Source: Bugula neritina
Taxonomy: Eukaryota > Bryozoa > Gymnolaemata > Cheilostomatida > Bugulidae
NCBI GenBank assembly: GCA_964035545.1
Contig: OZ037767.1
Span: 22,859,128 to 22,923,127, forward strand
Reading direction: 5' to 3'
DNA: 64,000 nucleotides
Position 1 is the first letter of the stretch, and each line of letters opens with the position of its first letter. Position numbers and translations under genes: made by a program. This document shows positions 50,801 to 61,165 of the stretch, one piece after another. The notes beneath the pieces were generated by a model. It was not told the origin of the DNA. It saw only the letters and a program-made list of their open reading frames with translations, and ran no database searches.

Positions 50801-51937
50801 GTGACCATATAATCTTATAAGTTTATACAGTTTATTTGTGTAGAATGAAGCTCTTGAAATGGTTGCAGTGAATGACATTGATAATTACCAACATTTTATT
50901 GAATAGAAACAGAAATATACATCAACTATTGCTGAATGCTAACTAATTATTGACTAGGCAAAGGTCACCATTTAAGTGCCATTAGAAAATATATCAGTCA
51001 TTTTCTCTTATAAGTGTATTTGATCAAACTCTTGTAATTTTTAGTAACATCTAATTTTGCTGGTTTCACTTAGTCTAGCACCATACCTATACAACTGTAG
51101 AGGAGATGTTTGATCATAATTAGTAAAATTTAATAGTTGTATTATTGTATTATAATGTCTTATAACATTATCATATCATTATAATGTTACATTGCTATTA
51201 TATCAATGTATTATATTTTACATCAATATAATATACTCTGCAAAAGATTTATTCTTTTATTTAATCTGATTAATTTAAAGATGCAGCAAACCATCAATGC
51301 ATGTGCAGACAAGTTTGCTGAAAAACTGATATCTTTCTCTGAATCAACGGAATCCATAGCTGTTGGTGTGTGAGTATTTTCTAGATTTCATCACCACTTT
51401 GATGTGCTATAGCCAACATTGTTTATTGCTCTTAGCCACCACCTTGATGGTGATTGGTTCTATTGACTGTATACTGATGAAATGATGTTTTTAAAAAATA
51501 AATGCATAAATGTTGAGTTTCACTCCAATAAGGTGCAGACACACTAATACTATTTGCTATGTAGTTACACGGCAGCGTTCACTATGGATGTTATTGCAAG
51601 AACTGCATTTGGTGTGGATGTTGATGCCAGCTCTAATCCAGATCACCCATTTGTTTACCATTCCAAACCTTTCCTTGGACTTGCCAAAAGTGAACAGTTT
51701 TTTTATTAAAAACTTGCAGATTTTTAGAGTGATTTTGATTGGTGAGCAGTATTTTTACTTAACTAAAACCTAAAGCCCTAAACAGTTTTTAGTTTTGTAT
51801 CTTCTATAATAGCTTGTAAGTGAAGACTTCAATTTATTGACTTTTAGCTAACTAAACAAAAAATAACTTTTACATTAATTTAAAGAATAGAAGTAACTGA
51901 AGCTCTGAATGCTATATTATAAAGAAGGTAAACTTTT

Positions 51938-52085
51938 TAGCCTGCAAGCAGAAAGCAGTGGTTACAGCATTGGTTTAGTATATGTTAAGGCCTGGGTTTG
52001 AATGTAGATAGGCCCATTGGTGATGACCACAAGAGCATCTACTTATAGTTGATGCACAGTTCTGTTTAGTAACCAGTACACACTT
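51938..52085 (+). mobile_element. Decayed tRNA-derived SINE (P450 copy B intron 6)
   Basis: Paralogue of 35288-35435, with the same A-box-like CAGTGGTTACAGCATTGG and tail motifs. Shared position and diagnostic bases show insertion before the A/B duplication. Confidence 0.45.
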
Positions 52086-52989
52086 TACTTGACAATTACT
52101 TGACAGAAGGTTTATAAAGAAATAGAGACTTAAAAAACTTGAGCTTTTAAAAAAATATTTTTTGTTTATGTTCCGTAATTGCAGTTTTGCTGCCTAGAAA
52201 AGTGAAAGAGATTCTTGGCCGTTTTTTCGACATGACGTTTGCTGGACAGGAAAGTATGACCTACTTTGAGAATATGGTCAACAGAGTCCTTGACCTAAAA
52301 AGAGAAGATGCTCAGGTATGCTTAAAGTAAGACTAGTATCTATTAAAGTAACATTCACCTTAGCCCTCAAATTACAAGCTGGTAGAAGTAAAACACAGCA
52401 CTGGAAAAATCTCAAAGCTGTCCTTATATAAAAGCTCTTGCATTTAAAATGTGTTTTGAGAATTAACGTCAATTTTCCAAAGTCCTTTTATATCATCTAC
52501 AAAACTATAATGATTTAGTAAAAGGAATATAATGTAACTGTTTCTACGCTGAACAATGATGTGCAGTATTAAGCTGTTTATGGTTTTTTTGTTCCCAGAA
52601 AAGAAATGACTTTCTATCAATGTGTATAGATAATATGGTTGATATAAAGGATGTTGATAGAGATTCTGTCAATATCTCAGATGGGAAAATCTGGACAACA
52701 GAGGGTTAGTTATGTATTTATAACTTAGCTATCACATATCATTCTTTAGTACAAGGACTAGTAATTCATACCAAGTAATAGTTATTGGATGAGTTAGCTG
52801 AAAATTTCTATGCTCTACTGCGAAAACCTGAATCTAAGTCCATGCAAAGTCTATCTTATTTACTTCACTGGTTTTCCACGTGAATATTATAGTGATTGTG
52901 AACAAATGCATAGAATTTTCAAAAGTAACCTATGCGTCTTTGTATGAGCTGTAAATTATGTTTCCAACTCATACATCTCTCTCTCTTTG

Positions 52990-53917
52990 CTATCCCTTTA
53001 AGTAGAGTATGATGTCTGCCTACAGATGTTTGTGGGTAGCTTGATGACTTCTGCATATGCGGTCACAGCGGAAGCATTTGAGGTCATCACTCGGTGTGTC
53101 TGTTGAGCTAAGCTTTCTTGCGGCCATCTTTAAGTTCGCCTCTGTGTCGCATTCTTTCTTCTTCAAAGATTTGCATGCCTTTATGAACCATAGATCTCCA
53201 TCTGGTCCTCCTTGCGGCATTCCATTCCCAGGTCTCTGTTCTGATGTGAGAGCGCTTTATACTGTCTTTGAGACAGTATAAAGCGCTTCCTCTGTCCTCC
53301 TTGCAATCTTTTACCTATTTGTAGCTCCCCATAAAGGAGCTGTTTAGGAAGTTCCTCGCAATTTCCTCATGTGATAATTTTCTAGCTTCTTTATGTCAGT
53401 ACGTACTGTAGGTAGCTCATGTCTCAGATGCATACAGAAGTGTTGGTATGATGACAGCCTTGTACACTTTCAGCTTTGTGCTTACCTGCAGGTGAGAGTT
53501 GTCAAAGACTCTTTGCCTCAGCTTGCTGTAAGCAATACTAGCAGCTTGAAGCCGTCTGTCAATCTTTCTCTCCAGATCTGCCTTTGATGACAGGTTGCTT
53601 CCTAAGTACACAAAATCGTCAACAGGGCACAATGTTTCACCCCCTGTCACAAACTTCAGGGAACATCCAATCTTTCCAAGTATGGTCCAGAGGGATGTTT
53701 TGTCCACAGTATCAAAAGCTTTTGTCAGATCGATGAAGGCCATGTATAGGTCCTGGTGCTGTTCTCTACAATTCTCCTAGATCTGCCTTGCAGCAAAGAT
53801 CATATCCACTGTGCCTCTACCTGGTCGGAAACCGCACTGAGATTTGGGGAGAATGTCTTCTGCTATGTGTGAAAGTCTTGTACATAGAATCTTGGCTAAG
53901 ATCTTACCAGCTATATA
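52990..53917 (-). mobile_element. Internally deleted LINE in P450 copy B intron 8, shared with copy A but more damaged
   Basis: This is at the same intronic site and has the same internal deletion junction (SLKFVTGGETLCPVDD) as the element at 36330-37388. The B copy has an in-frame stop within the RQIQ region (53777-53780), a 4-bp duplication near 53400 that shifts the frame, and a further deletion of about 150 bp near 53350. The zinc-knuckle-like KCFRCDRICRS near the 3' end remains. Confidence 0.85.
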
Positions 53918-54837
53918 AAGAAATAACAATAGTTGCATGAAATTAAATTTTATTTTGTAGGATGAAAAAGGATATATGGTAATAACTGAATTTGAATATT
54001 TATTTTTTAGGATTAACAAAGGAAGAGATTATAGGAAATGCAGTTATTTTTCTTATTGCTAGATATGAATCAACTGGAGCAACTTTGCAGAATCTGTTTT
54101 ATCACTTGACTTGGTATCCAGAAATACAGGAAAAGGTAACATTCCTTCATGTCAACTAACTAACTAACAGGTAGTTGTGACTGGTGGGTATGAGACTGGT
54201 GGTTAGAGATCTTGTGATTTGAGAGCCAACAAATAGACAAATAGCTAAAAATCTGAAAGGTGGCTTGTCTAACTGTTAAAAAAAGGATCTGAATCTTAGA
54301 AATGGTAAAAATATTTCAAGGCAATTTACAAAACACCTTCAGATAACTTTATCCGTGCACACATATTCACATATTACTCATCTATTACTTAGGCAAGACT
54401 GAGTAGATAGAGGTAAAACAGGTAAAAAGTCCATAATTATACAGAATAGTTGTTGTTGAAGTAACAGATTAGCAAGTATGATCAGAGCTTTCTAAGCTAA
54501 CAAATCTGATTGGTTGAATGATTGTAGCTCTATACACTCACATCTGAAATATCAGATGAAGATGGTAATTGTGATTATGAAGAGCTTCAGAAAGTGGAGT
54601 ATTTAGAGTGTTGTATTCTAGAGACATTGAGATTATTTCCTCCATTACCAAGGTACACTAGAAATATGCAACTGTATTGTGTGTCAATATATAGTAACTA
54701 AATATGATGGTCAACTTTCTTCTGTTGTAATTATCGATTATTTCATATCAAAAGTATTTTATAAGGTCACTTTATACTCAGCAAAAAATCGATCCAAAGT
54801 ACTTGTTAGGACAATCAATGCAATACTATATTACAGG

Positions 54838-55091
54838 CACGCACACACACCACACACACACGCACACGCTCACGCACACGCTCACGCACACGCTCACGCA
54901 CACGCTCACGCACACGCTCACGCACACGCTCACGCACACGCTCACGCACACGCTCACGCACACGCTCACGCACACGCTCACGCACACGCTCACGCACACG
55001 CTCACGCACACGCTCACGCACACGCTCACGCACACGCTCACGCACACGCTCACGCACACGCTCACGCACACGCTCACGCACACGCACACAT
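54838..55091. repeat. 12-bp (CACACGCTCACG)n array, copy B intron 10 homologue
   Basis: About 19 near-perfect copies of a 12-bp unit, flanked by simple CACACA runs. It is at the same paralogous place as the short array in copy A (38300) and the longer array in copy C (58556). Confidence 0.95.
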
Positions 55092-55179
55092 ATAACAGCG
55101 TAAAGCCACACGACGAGGATTTTCTGCATGCGGGTCTGAATAATTCAAAATCTGTTGGGGAAATTGAAAAAGCATGACC

Positions 55180-57505
55180 TTAAACTAACTGTGTTGGCAG
55201 TTATAATAAACCTGTACTATGTTATATCGTGATATGCAGTTTGGAGTTATTACAACTCACCGAAAAATATAATTGGGTTGTAGTCTTCAGGTGAGTATAC
55301 AGGCACAGGTTGCTTGGCTTGGCTGCGAGGTAACTCCAGCTCCTGTCAGTCTGTAGGAATGAAGTTAAGTCTCTGGGTTGGGATATTTGTCTGTAAGTGC
55401 TCCGCCGTTTAGGACCCTGGGCTATAAGCACTCACTAATACACCGTATTCTATTCTATTCAGACTCATATTCTCTTCTGTTCACAATCTTCAATCACTTA
55501 ATTCACTTACTCCTCCCACACTCTGTTTTATATCTCAACACTCACACAAGCCATACCCACCCTATATGTATGTTTATGCAAATATCACAGAGTTGTGCAC
55601 TCCCTATACACACAAGAGTAAAAGAAGACAACTACAACTAACTTACAAATTGGGATACAACATTTCACCCCCTGCTTGTGATTACATATCCACGTGTAAA
55701 TACTTGGCTAGACAGATTGAGAGGTAAATGTTGCAGCAACTGGGTCACACTATTAGTTATATGTGCAGTAATATCAATGACCCTATTTTCTTAATCTGGA
55801 CCACTAGATTTGTGTAGCACTGAACCCATATCAACATTCGCTTTAATCTAATTGTATATGTACGACATGAAACAGAGAATTATAATTTGACTACAGTGGC
55901 AGTGTTAATTACTTTTAACTTTTTGTTTTCAGCTATGATAACCTACATTTATAAAGCTTGTATTGCAACTATACCCATCTCTATATACACATATCAACCT
56001 GGACTAGCTGCAGTGCTATAGCGCCATGGGCCTTCTCATTTCGTTTATTTTCCTCAACTGTATGTATTTTTTCCGTCTGCGACAAAATAAAACAAACAAA
56101 CAAACATTATATGTTATCGCGATAGAAAAATGCTGCAACTGAAATTGAGGTATCAGGGTATCAGTATATACTAATAAACATGTAGTCAGCACTTAGGGCT
56201 CTACATCAACAGGTTGTCGCATTTACTGGGGTAAGAGTATCTCCACATAAGGATAAAGCTAGCATAATTGTGAAATGTTTGATATATGTGATAACTGGAT
56301 GAACATGTTGTAGACTAAGGTGTACATATATGAAGGAAATGGTAATTGTTATAGGTAATAGGCGGTTAGCATGGGTATCACTATCACATTAATAGAAATG
56401 TTTACGGAGTAAAATCTAGAGCCTAAAAACGAGAATGGAAATATTTCCATCACACAGAAGTTGTGTAACAATATCTTAAAACAACCATTCCAAGCTGTCT
56501 TGTTGGGTATAAGGCTTACAGCTCATTAAGGTTTATGTCTGGTTCACTATATTCTAAACTATCTAGTATGACTCGCTTAGGACCAGCTATCAGTTTAATC
56601 AACAAAATTACTTCCTGTTAGGTTATATATAGCTAATTACTTTGAATTAGCAGAACCCAACTATGCTAACGTTTTGCTAGAGAATAAAAATTACTTGATT
56701 ACCACCCAGCAGCAAGATGATATCAATTCAATCAACACTGAACATATAAATTCAAAAGACTTCATAGCTCGCCTACATACTGAACCTTTCCAGTTCATTG
56801 ATCATACACGCCAATTCTCGAAAAATAGTGGTATGGTGCACAAGTCACAAACGGTACCATGACTACCTACCAGCTTGAATTTGTTAAGATATGTATTCCC
56901 GCATGGTTCGGGATAAGCTTAATAGACGATTACTTCAAAAAAATTCCTTTAACATAATTAGATTTACTATCTATTAACTCAATTAGTGTACCGCCCCTCC
57001 CCCCAGTTCAATTTACACGTTCATCATAGTTTGACTAAATAGTATTGACACTTGAGTATAAAAAGTTTAATTAGAGTTAACTAGGATCACAGTCTAGGAC
57101 AATACATGGGAGTGACTGAGGCAGTATGGGTGGCAGCCGACATGCCACATGTGCTGCAGTCACATGTAGCAATGTCAGCCCCACCACCGTGCCTGTCTCC
57201 ACATGTATTCTGCTAATAATAAAGCTTATATTCCTTTTTTATAGTTGCAGAAATAATTGCTAACTAATAAACAACCTTAATTCCTGGTAAATATCATGTG
57301 CGACTGGTACAACATAACTACAGTATATATGTATAATTACGGCTATTTGCAGATAGGTTTCTATATAAATAAATGAGCTTATACTGGTCTATGATTTTTA
57401 GTGTATGTTGTGTTATAATAGATGAGGTCATGCGCCGTTATTGTCATGTTGTGCTTATATGTGGGTCTTCGCCAGGCCGCAGCGCTTCATTAGTAACAAA
57501 TTCAC
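55180..57505. other. Sequence between P450 copies B and C, not found in copy A
   Basis: Homology to copy A intron 10 stops near 55180 (a short piece, GAAAAAGCATGAC, recurs in copy C intron 10 at about 59630). The next 2.3 kb match nothing else in the window. Around 56075-56107 a run ending in repeated AAAC could be the 3' tail of a retroelement. An isolated open frame lies at about 56620-56862. No P450 exons 11-13 are present here. Confidence 0.55.
56620..56862 (+). other. Unrecognised open frame of about 80 codons with a possible splice acceptor
   Basis: A frame runs from a pyrimidine-rich stretch ending in TTAG (about 56621) to a stop at 56862. It reads NYFELAEPNYANVLLENKN near its start and IARLHTEPFQFIDHTRQF near its end. 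The composition looks more protein-like than most chance frames in this AT-rich DNA, and no stop interrupts it. I recognise no family, there is no start codon with context, and no partner exons were found. It may be a relic carried in by an insertion. Confidence 0.2.
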
Positions 57506-57506
57506 A

Positions 57507-57623
57507 ACACACACACACGCACACGCACGCGCACGCGCACGCGCGCACGCGCGCACGCGCGCACGCACGCACGCACGTACGCACGCACGCACGCACACAC
57601 GCACACACACACACACACACACA

Positions 57624-57704
<81 letters not shown>
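57507..57704. repeat. Compound alternating purine-pyrimidine tract (CA/CG)n then (TA)n
   Basis: About 120 bp of CA/CG dinucleotide mixture with GCGC-rich centre (57507-57626) switches directly to about 78 bp of TA repeats. It abuts the left edge of copy C homology, at the place where copies A and B have the 5' end of their intron 8 LINE. CG/CA alternation is a typical Z-DNA-prone pattern. Confidence 0.93.
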
Positions 57705-57706
<2 letters not shown>

Positions 57707-57799
57707 AAGATATAAAAGCAGCTGCATGTAGTTAACTTTTATTTTGTATGAGAAAAGGGGATATATTTTATTAACCCAATTTGAATATTTATTTTTTAG

Positions 57800-60700
57800 G
57801 ATTAACAAAAGAAGAGATTATAGGAAATGCAGTTATTTTTCTTATTGCTGGATATGAATCAACTGGAGCAACTTTACAGAATCTGTTTTATCTCTTGGCT
57901 TGGTATCCAGAAATACAGGAAAAGGTAACATTCCATTATGTCAACTAACCAACAAGTAGTTGTGAATAGTTAATGGTATATGAGACTGGTGATTAGAGAT
58001 CTTGTGATATAAGAGTTTGAGCTATTAAAAATCAAAAATTAAATTGTTATTAGCTTGAAACTTAAAATGAATAAATCATTACATTGAGAAGCAAAACAAA
58101 ATTAATATCAGAAACATCTTGAGAAGTTAGGAAGGAGATTAAATAAACGATACTAACAATGAACAAAAGAATGGGTATAATAATTATTGTTGAAACAGGG
58201 GCACAAAAATTAATAACAAAGATTTCTAACCTAACGAATCTGATTGGTTGAATGATTGTAGCTCTATACACTCACATCTGAAATATCAGATGAAGATGGA
58301 AATTGTGATTATGAAGAGCTTCAGAAGTTGGAGTATTTAGAGTGTTGTATTCTAGAGACATTGAGATTATTTCCTCCATTACCAAGGTACATCATAAGCA
58401 TACATATGTATTCAGTGTCAATATATAGCTAATAAACTTTCTTCTGTTGTAATTGTCAATTATTTCATATCCGAAGTATTTTATAAGGCCATTTTGTACT
58501 CAGCAAAAAGCCTATCTAAAGTACTTGTTAGGACAATCAATGCAATACCATATTACGCACACGCACACACACGCGCACACACGCGCACACACGAGCACAC
58601 ACCCACACACACGCACACACACGCGCACACACGCGCACACACGAGCACACACCCACCCACACGAGCACACACCCACACACACGCACACACACGCACACAC
58701 ACGCACACACACGCACACACACATATAACAGCTTAGAGCCCCACCATACAGGTTTTCTGCATGCGGGTCCAAAAATTTGAAAACTCGTCCGGAACGACCT
58801 GCCACACACAATGCGTTGGAAAATGGATGTGAAAGTTTATTAGGTAATGATCTTCACAGTTAGTTTGAGGTCATAACTTTCCAGATTCAGGCACTGCTTT
58901 ATGTTCTATATAAACGGTTTCCAGGAGATAGCTCGAACAGTTTTTGTCTCAAATTAACAAATTATACATGAAAAGATAGCTCTCGCATTCCTCTTCCATA
59001 CACTTTTTTATTTTTTAAAATAATTTTTTTGATGAAATTGTTATACAATAAGTAAAACTTTACACCCTCCATGTTCCACTGCTGTAGTATAAAGGATTAA
59101 TTCTATTAAGTCTAAAATCTAAACTTGACATTCCTTGATATGTTTTCCCTGATATACTTTCTTTGCTATTCAAAATTCAGTTCATGCTCTTCACAATTTC
59201 GCCAAAACATACACCATTTTTCAAGTTTCACTGCAGTTATCTACATTCTTCATATGATGGTTCTCGCTATGCTCCTGTGACTAATTATAACTTTCTTAGT
59301 ACATTTGCAGCTCTGGCACTTGTATAGTATAAGTAAAGGCAGAGTTAGTGAAGTGGTGACTAACGAGCACTCAAATACAAGACATATTGAGATACAGTAA
59401 CAAGTCAGGAGTGTATAAGTTAGGAAATATTTGAAAGGAAAACAATATTTTTCAACAAGCTATAACTTGAATATAAAAAGACTTTCGAAAAATTTAAAAA
59501 GGTTATTGAAGAACATAAGTTGCTTTATTTTTTCGTATTTTTGTTGTTGCTGTAACACTCAACCTGTTCGCGCTATCAGTGGAACATTGTTCATAAAGAA
59601 CGTAAAGCACCTGGCAAAAAGCCAGAAACTGAAAAAGCATGACAAACTAACTGTGTTGGCATATAACATTACTGCTCGCCTACAGGTGTTTGTTTTTAAA
59701 TCTACTTCATCGACAAAATGACTTTAGACATTATAAAAGCAGAAAATTCAAACTATATGAAACTGTGTTAATTCAGTTCGCTTAAAATTAAAACATGAAT
59801 TAAAATTAAAAAAGTGTGCTCGCCAATGGAAACCAGCCAATTAGATCAAACCCACACAAGCTTTATGCCCTCTTTGCTCAGCAAGTTATCCGTGTAAAAA
59901 TCTACACAAAACGGTTTCGCATATGGCTGGTAACCGCCCTATGCTTACACTTTCATTTTAAATTTATTTAGTTTCCTACAAAGCACTTTATCATGTACGT
60001 TTTAATTGTGAGCTATTTACCATAGTATTTAAATCATGGTGTAATCAGTTTACTGTTGAATAGCATTGTATTTTGTTATACAACATGTAGATTGGATAGA
60101 GTTGCCAACAAAGATGTGACAGTTAAAGGTATCAGAATTCCTAAAGACATGATTGTGGAGTTTCAAGTCTACGCCCTACAACATGATCCCAAGTATTGGC
60201 CAGAACCTGAACTATTTAGACCTGAGCAGTAATAATAATACATACTTACTATAAATCACATACACTATATACAGAAATGTATTCCTGTGAACATATTACA
60301 CACATATAGGAGTCTCAGATTAGTTACTTTAACAAAACACAATCAATATAATATATATTATATACCTATAATACTACTGTCATATTATATACTTTATGTA
60401 ATGTGAGTGTTACTGATTTAAATATAATATATTCAGATACACAAACACTTTCCAGTAATATAACAATTATAATCTAACACTTTTACATACTAATAGCTAT
60501 ATGCTGTTACTGCATGGGTTTATTTGATTAAGTTATTTATAGGTTTTCTTCTGAGAACAAAGATGAATTCAACCAGTATGCATTTCTATCATTTGGTGCT
60601 GGAAACAGAGCTTGTATTGGGAAAAGGCTTGCTATGCTAGAGCTAAAAGTTGTCATTGCAAAAACTCTTAAAATGGTAAAATTTGAAAGAGGTGCCGGTA

Positions 60701-61165
60701 CACCAAGTATGGTAAGATTTAGAGTTTAGCACTTGACTGCAAAGAAGTTAAATACTAGATAAGTTTGTTGTTGTTTAAATATTCACAAAAAGCTTGGTCC
60801 AATCGTATTATCAGACTTATCCATGCTTTCTCTTGTGTAGTTTGGAAACTTTATAGACTATGCTCCAGCATGGTGTGATGTAAAGTCTACAGTCTACCCA
60901 AGACCTTTACCAATAATGTACTTATCAAGATTATGTGGCAGTAATTAACCTGTTTTATTAATACAATTTTAAGTTGTTTTTGCATTCTACCTAAAAGTTC
61001 CCTACCAGTATGATGCTCTTACAAGCTTTATGCATCAATCAACTTGTTTTTTATCCTGATAAATTGACTATTTTTAGAAAAGTTTGACCTATAAAAAAAG
61101 GACCAGGACTGATACAAATCATAGAGCCACTAAAAGTTAATATTGTCAAAAGACAGCCAGACTAG
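57800..61165 (+). pseudogene. CYP3-clan P450 copy C: only exons 9-13, PERF arginine lost, last exon frameshifted
   Basis: Exons are 57800-57924, 58262-58386, 60091-60228, 60543-60711 and 61078-61165, homologous to exons 9-13 of copy A. The I-helix AGYEST, the ETLR motif and the haem loop FGAGNRACIG are intact. The last base of exon 11 (60228) is A instead of G, which turns the PERF arginine into glutamine and weakens the donor to CA|GTAATA. In the last exon a 7-A run replaces 6 A, shifting the frame to a stop at 61138-61140 instead of the ancestral TAG at 61163-61165. Exons 1-8 are missing. It could be the detached 3' half of copy B, or a third gene whose 5' half was deleted. Confidence 0.92.
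58556..58724. repeat. Complex CA/CG-rich microsatellite, copy C intron 10
   Basis: This array mixes ACACACGCGC, ACACGAGC and ACACCC units over about 170 bp. It is at the same paralogous position as the arrays at 38300 and 54838 but has different higher-order units. Confidence 0.93.

Noticed and set aside
54838-55091. Regularly spaced array considered as CRISPR-like
   Set aside because: The array is a pure 12-bp tandem repeat without unique spacers, in an animal genome; it is a microsatellite.
55219-55664. Possible solo LTR starting TGTTATA and ending TACAACA
   Set aside because: TG and CA ends alone are weak; no matching target duplication, primer-binding site or polyA signal arrangement was found.
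59431-59721. A 96-codon frame in copy C intron 10
   Set aside because: It lies between two well-placed P450 exons, is lysine- and phenylalanine-rich as expected from AT-rich DNA, and overlaps the repeat block shared with copy A.
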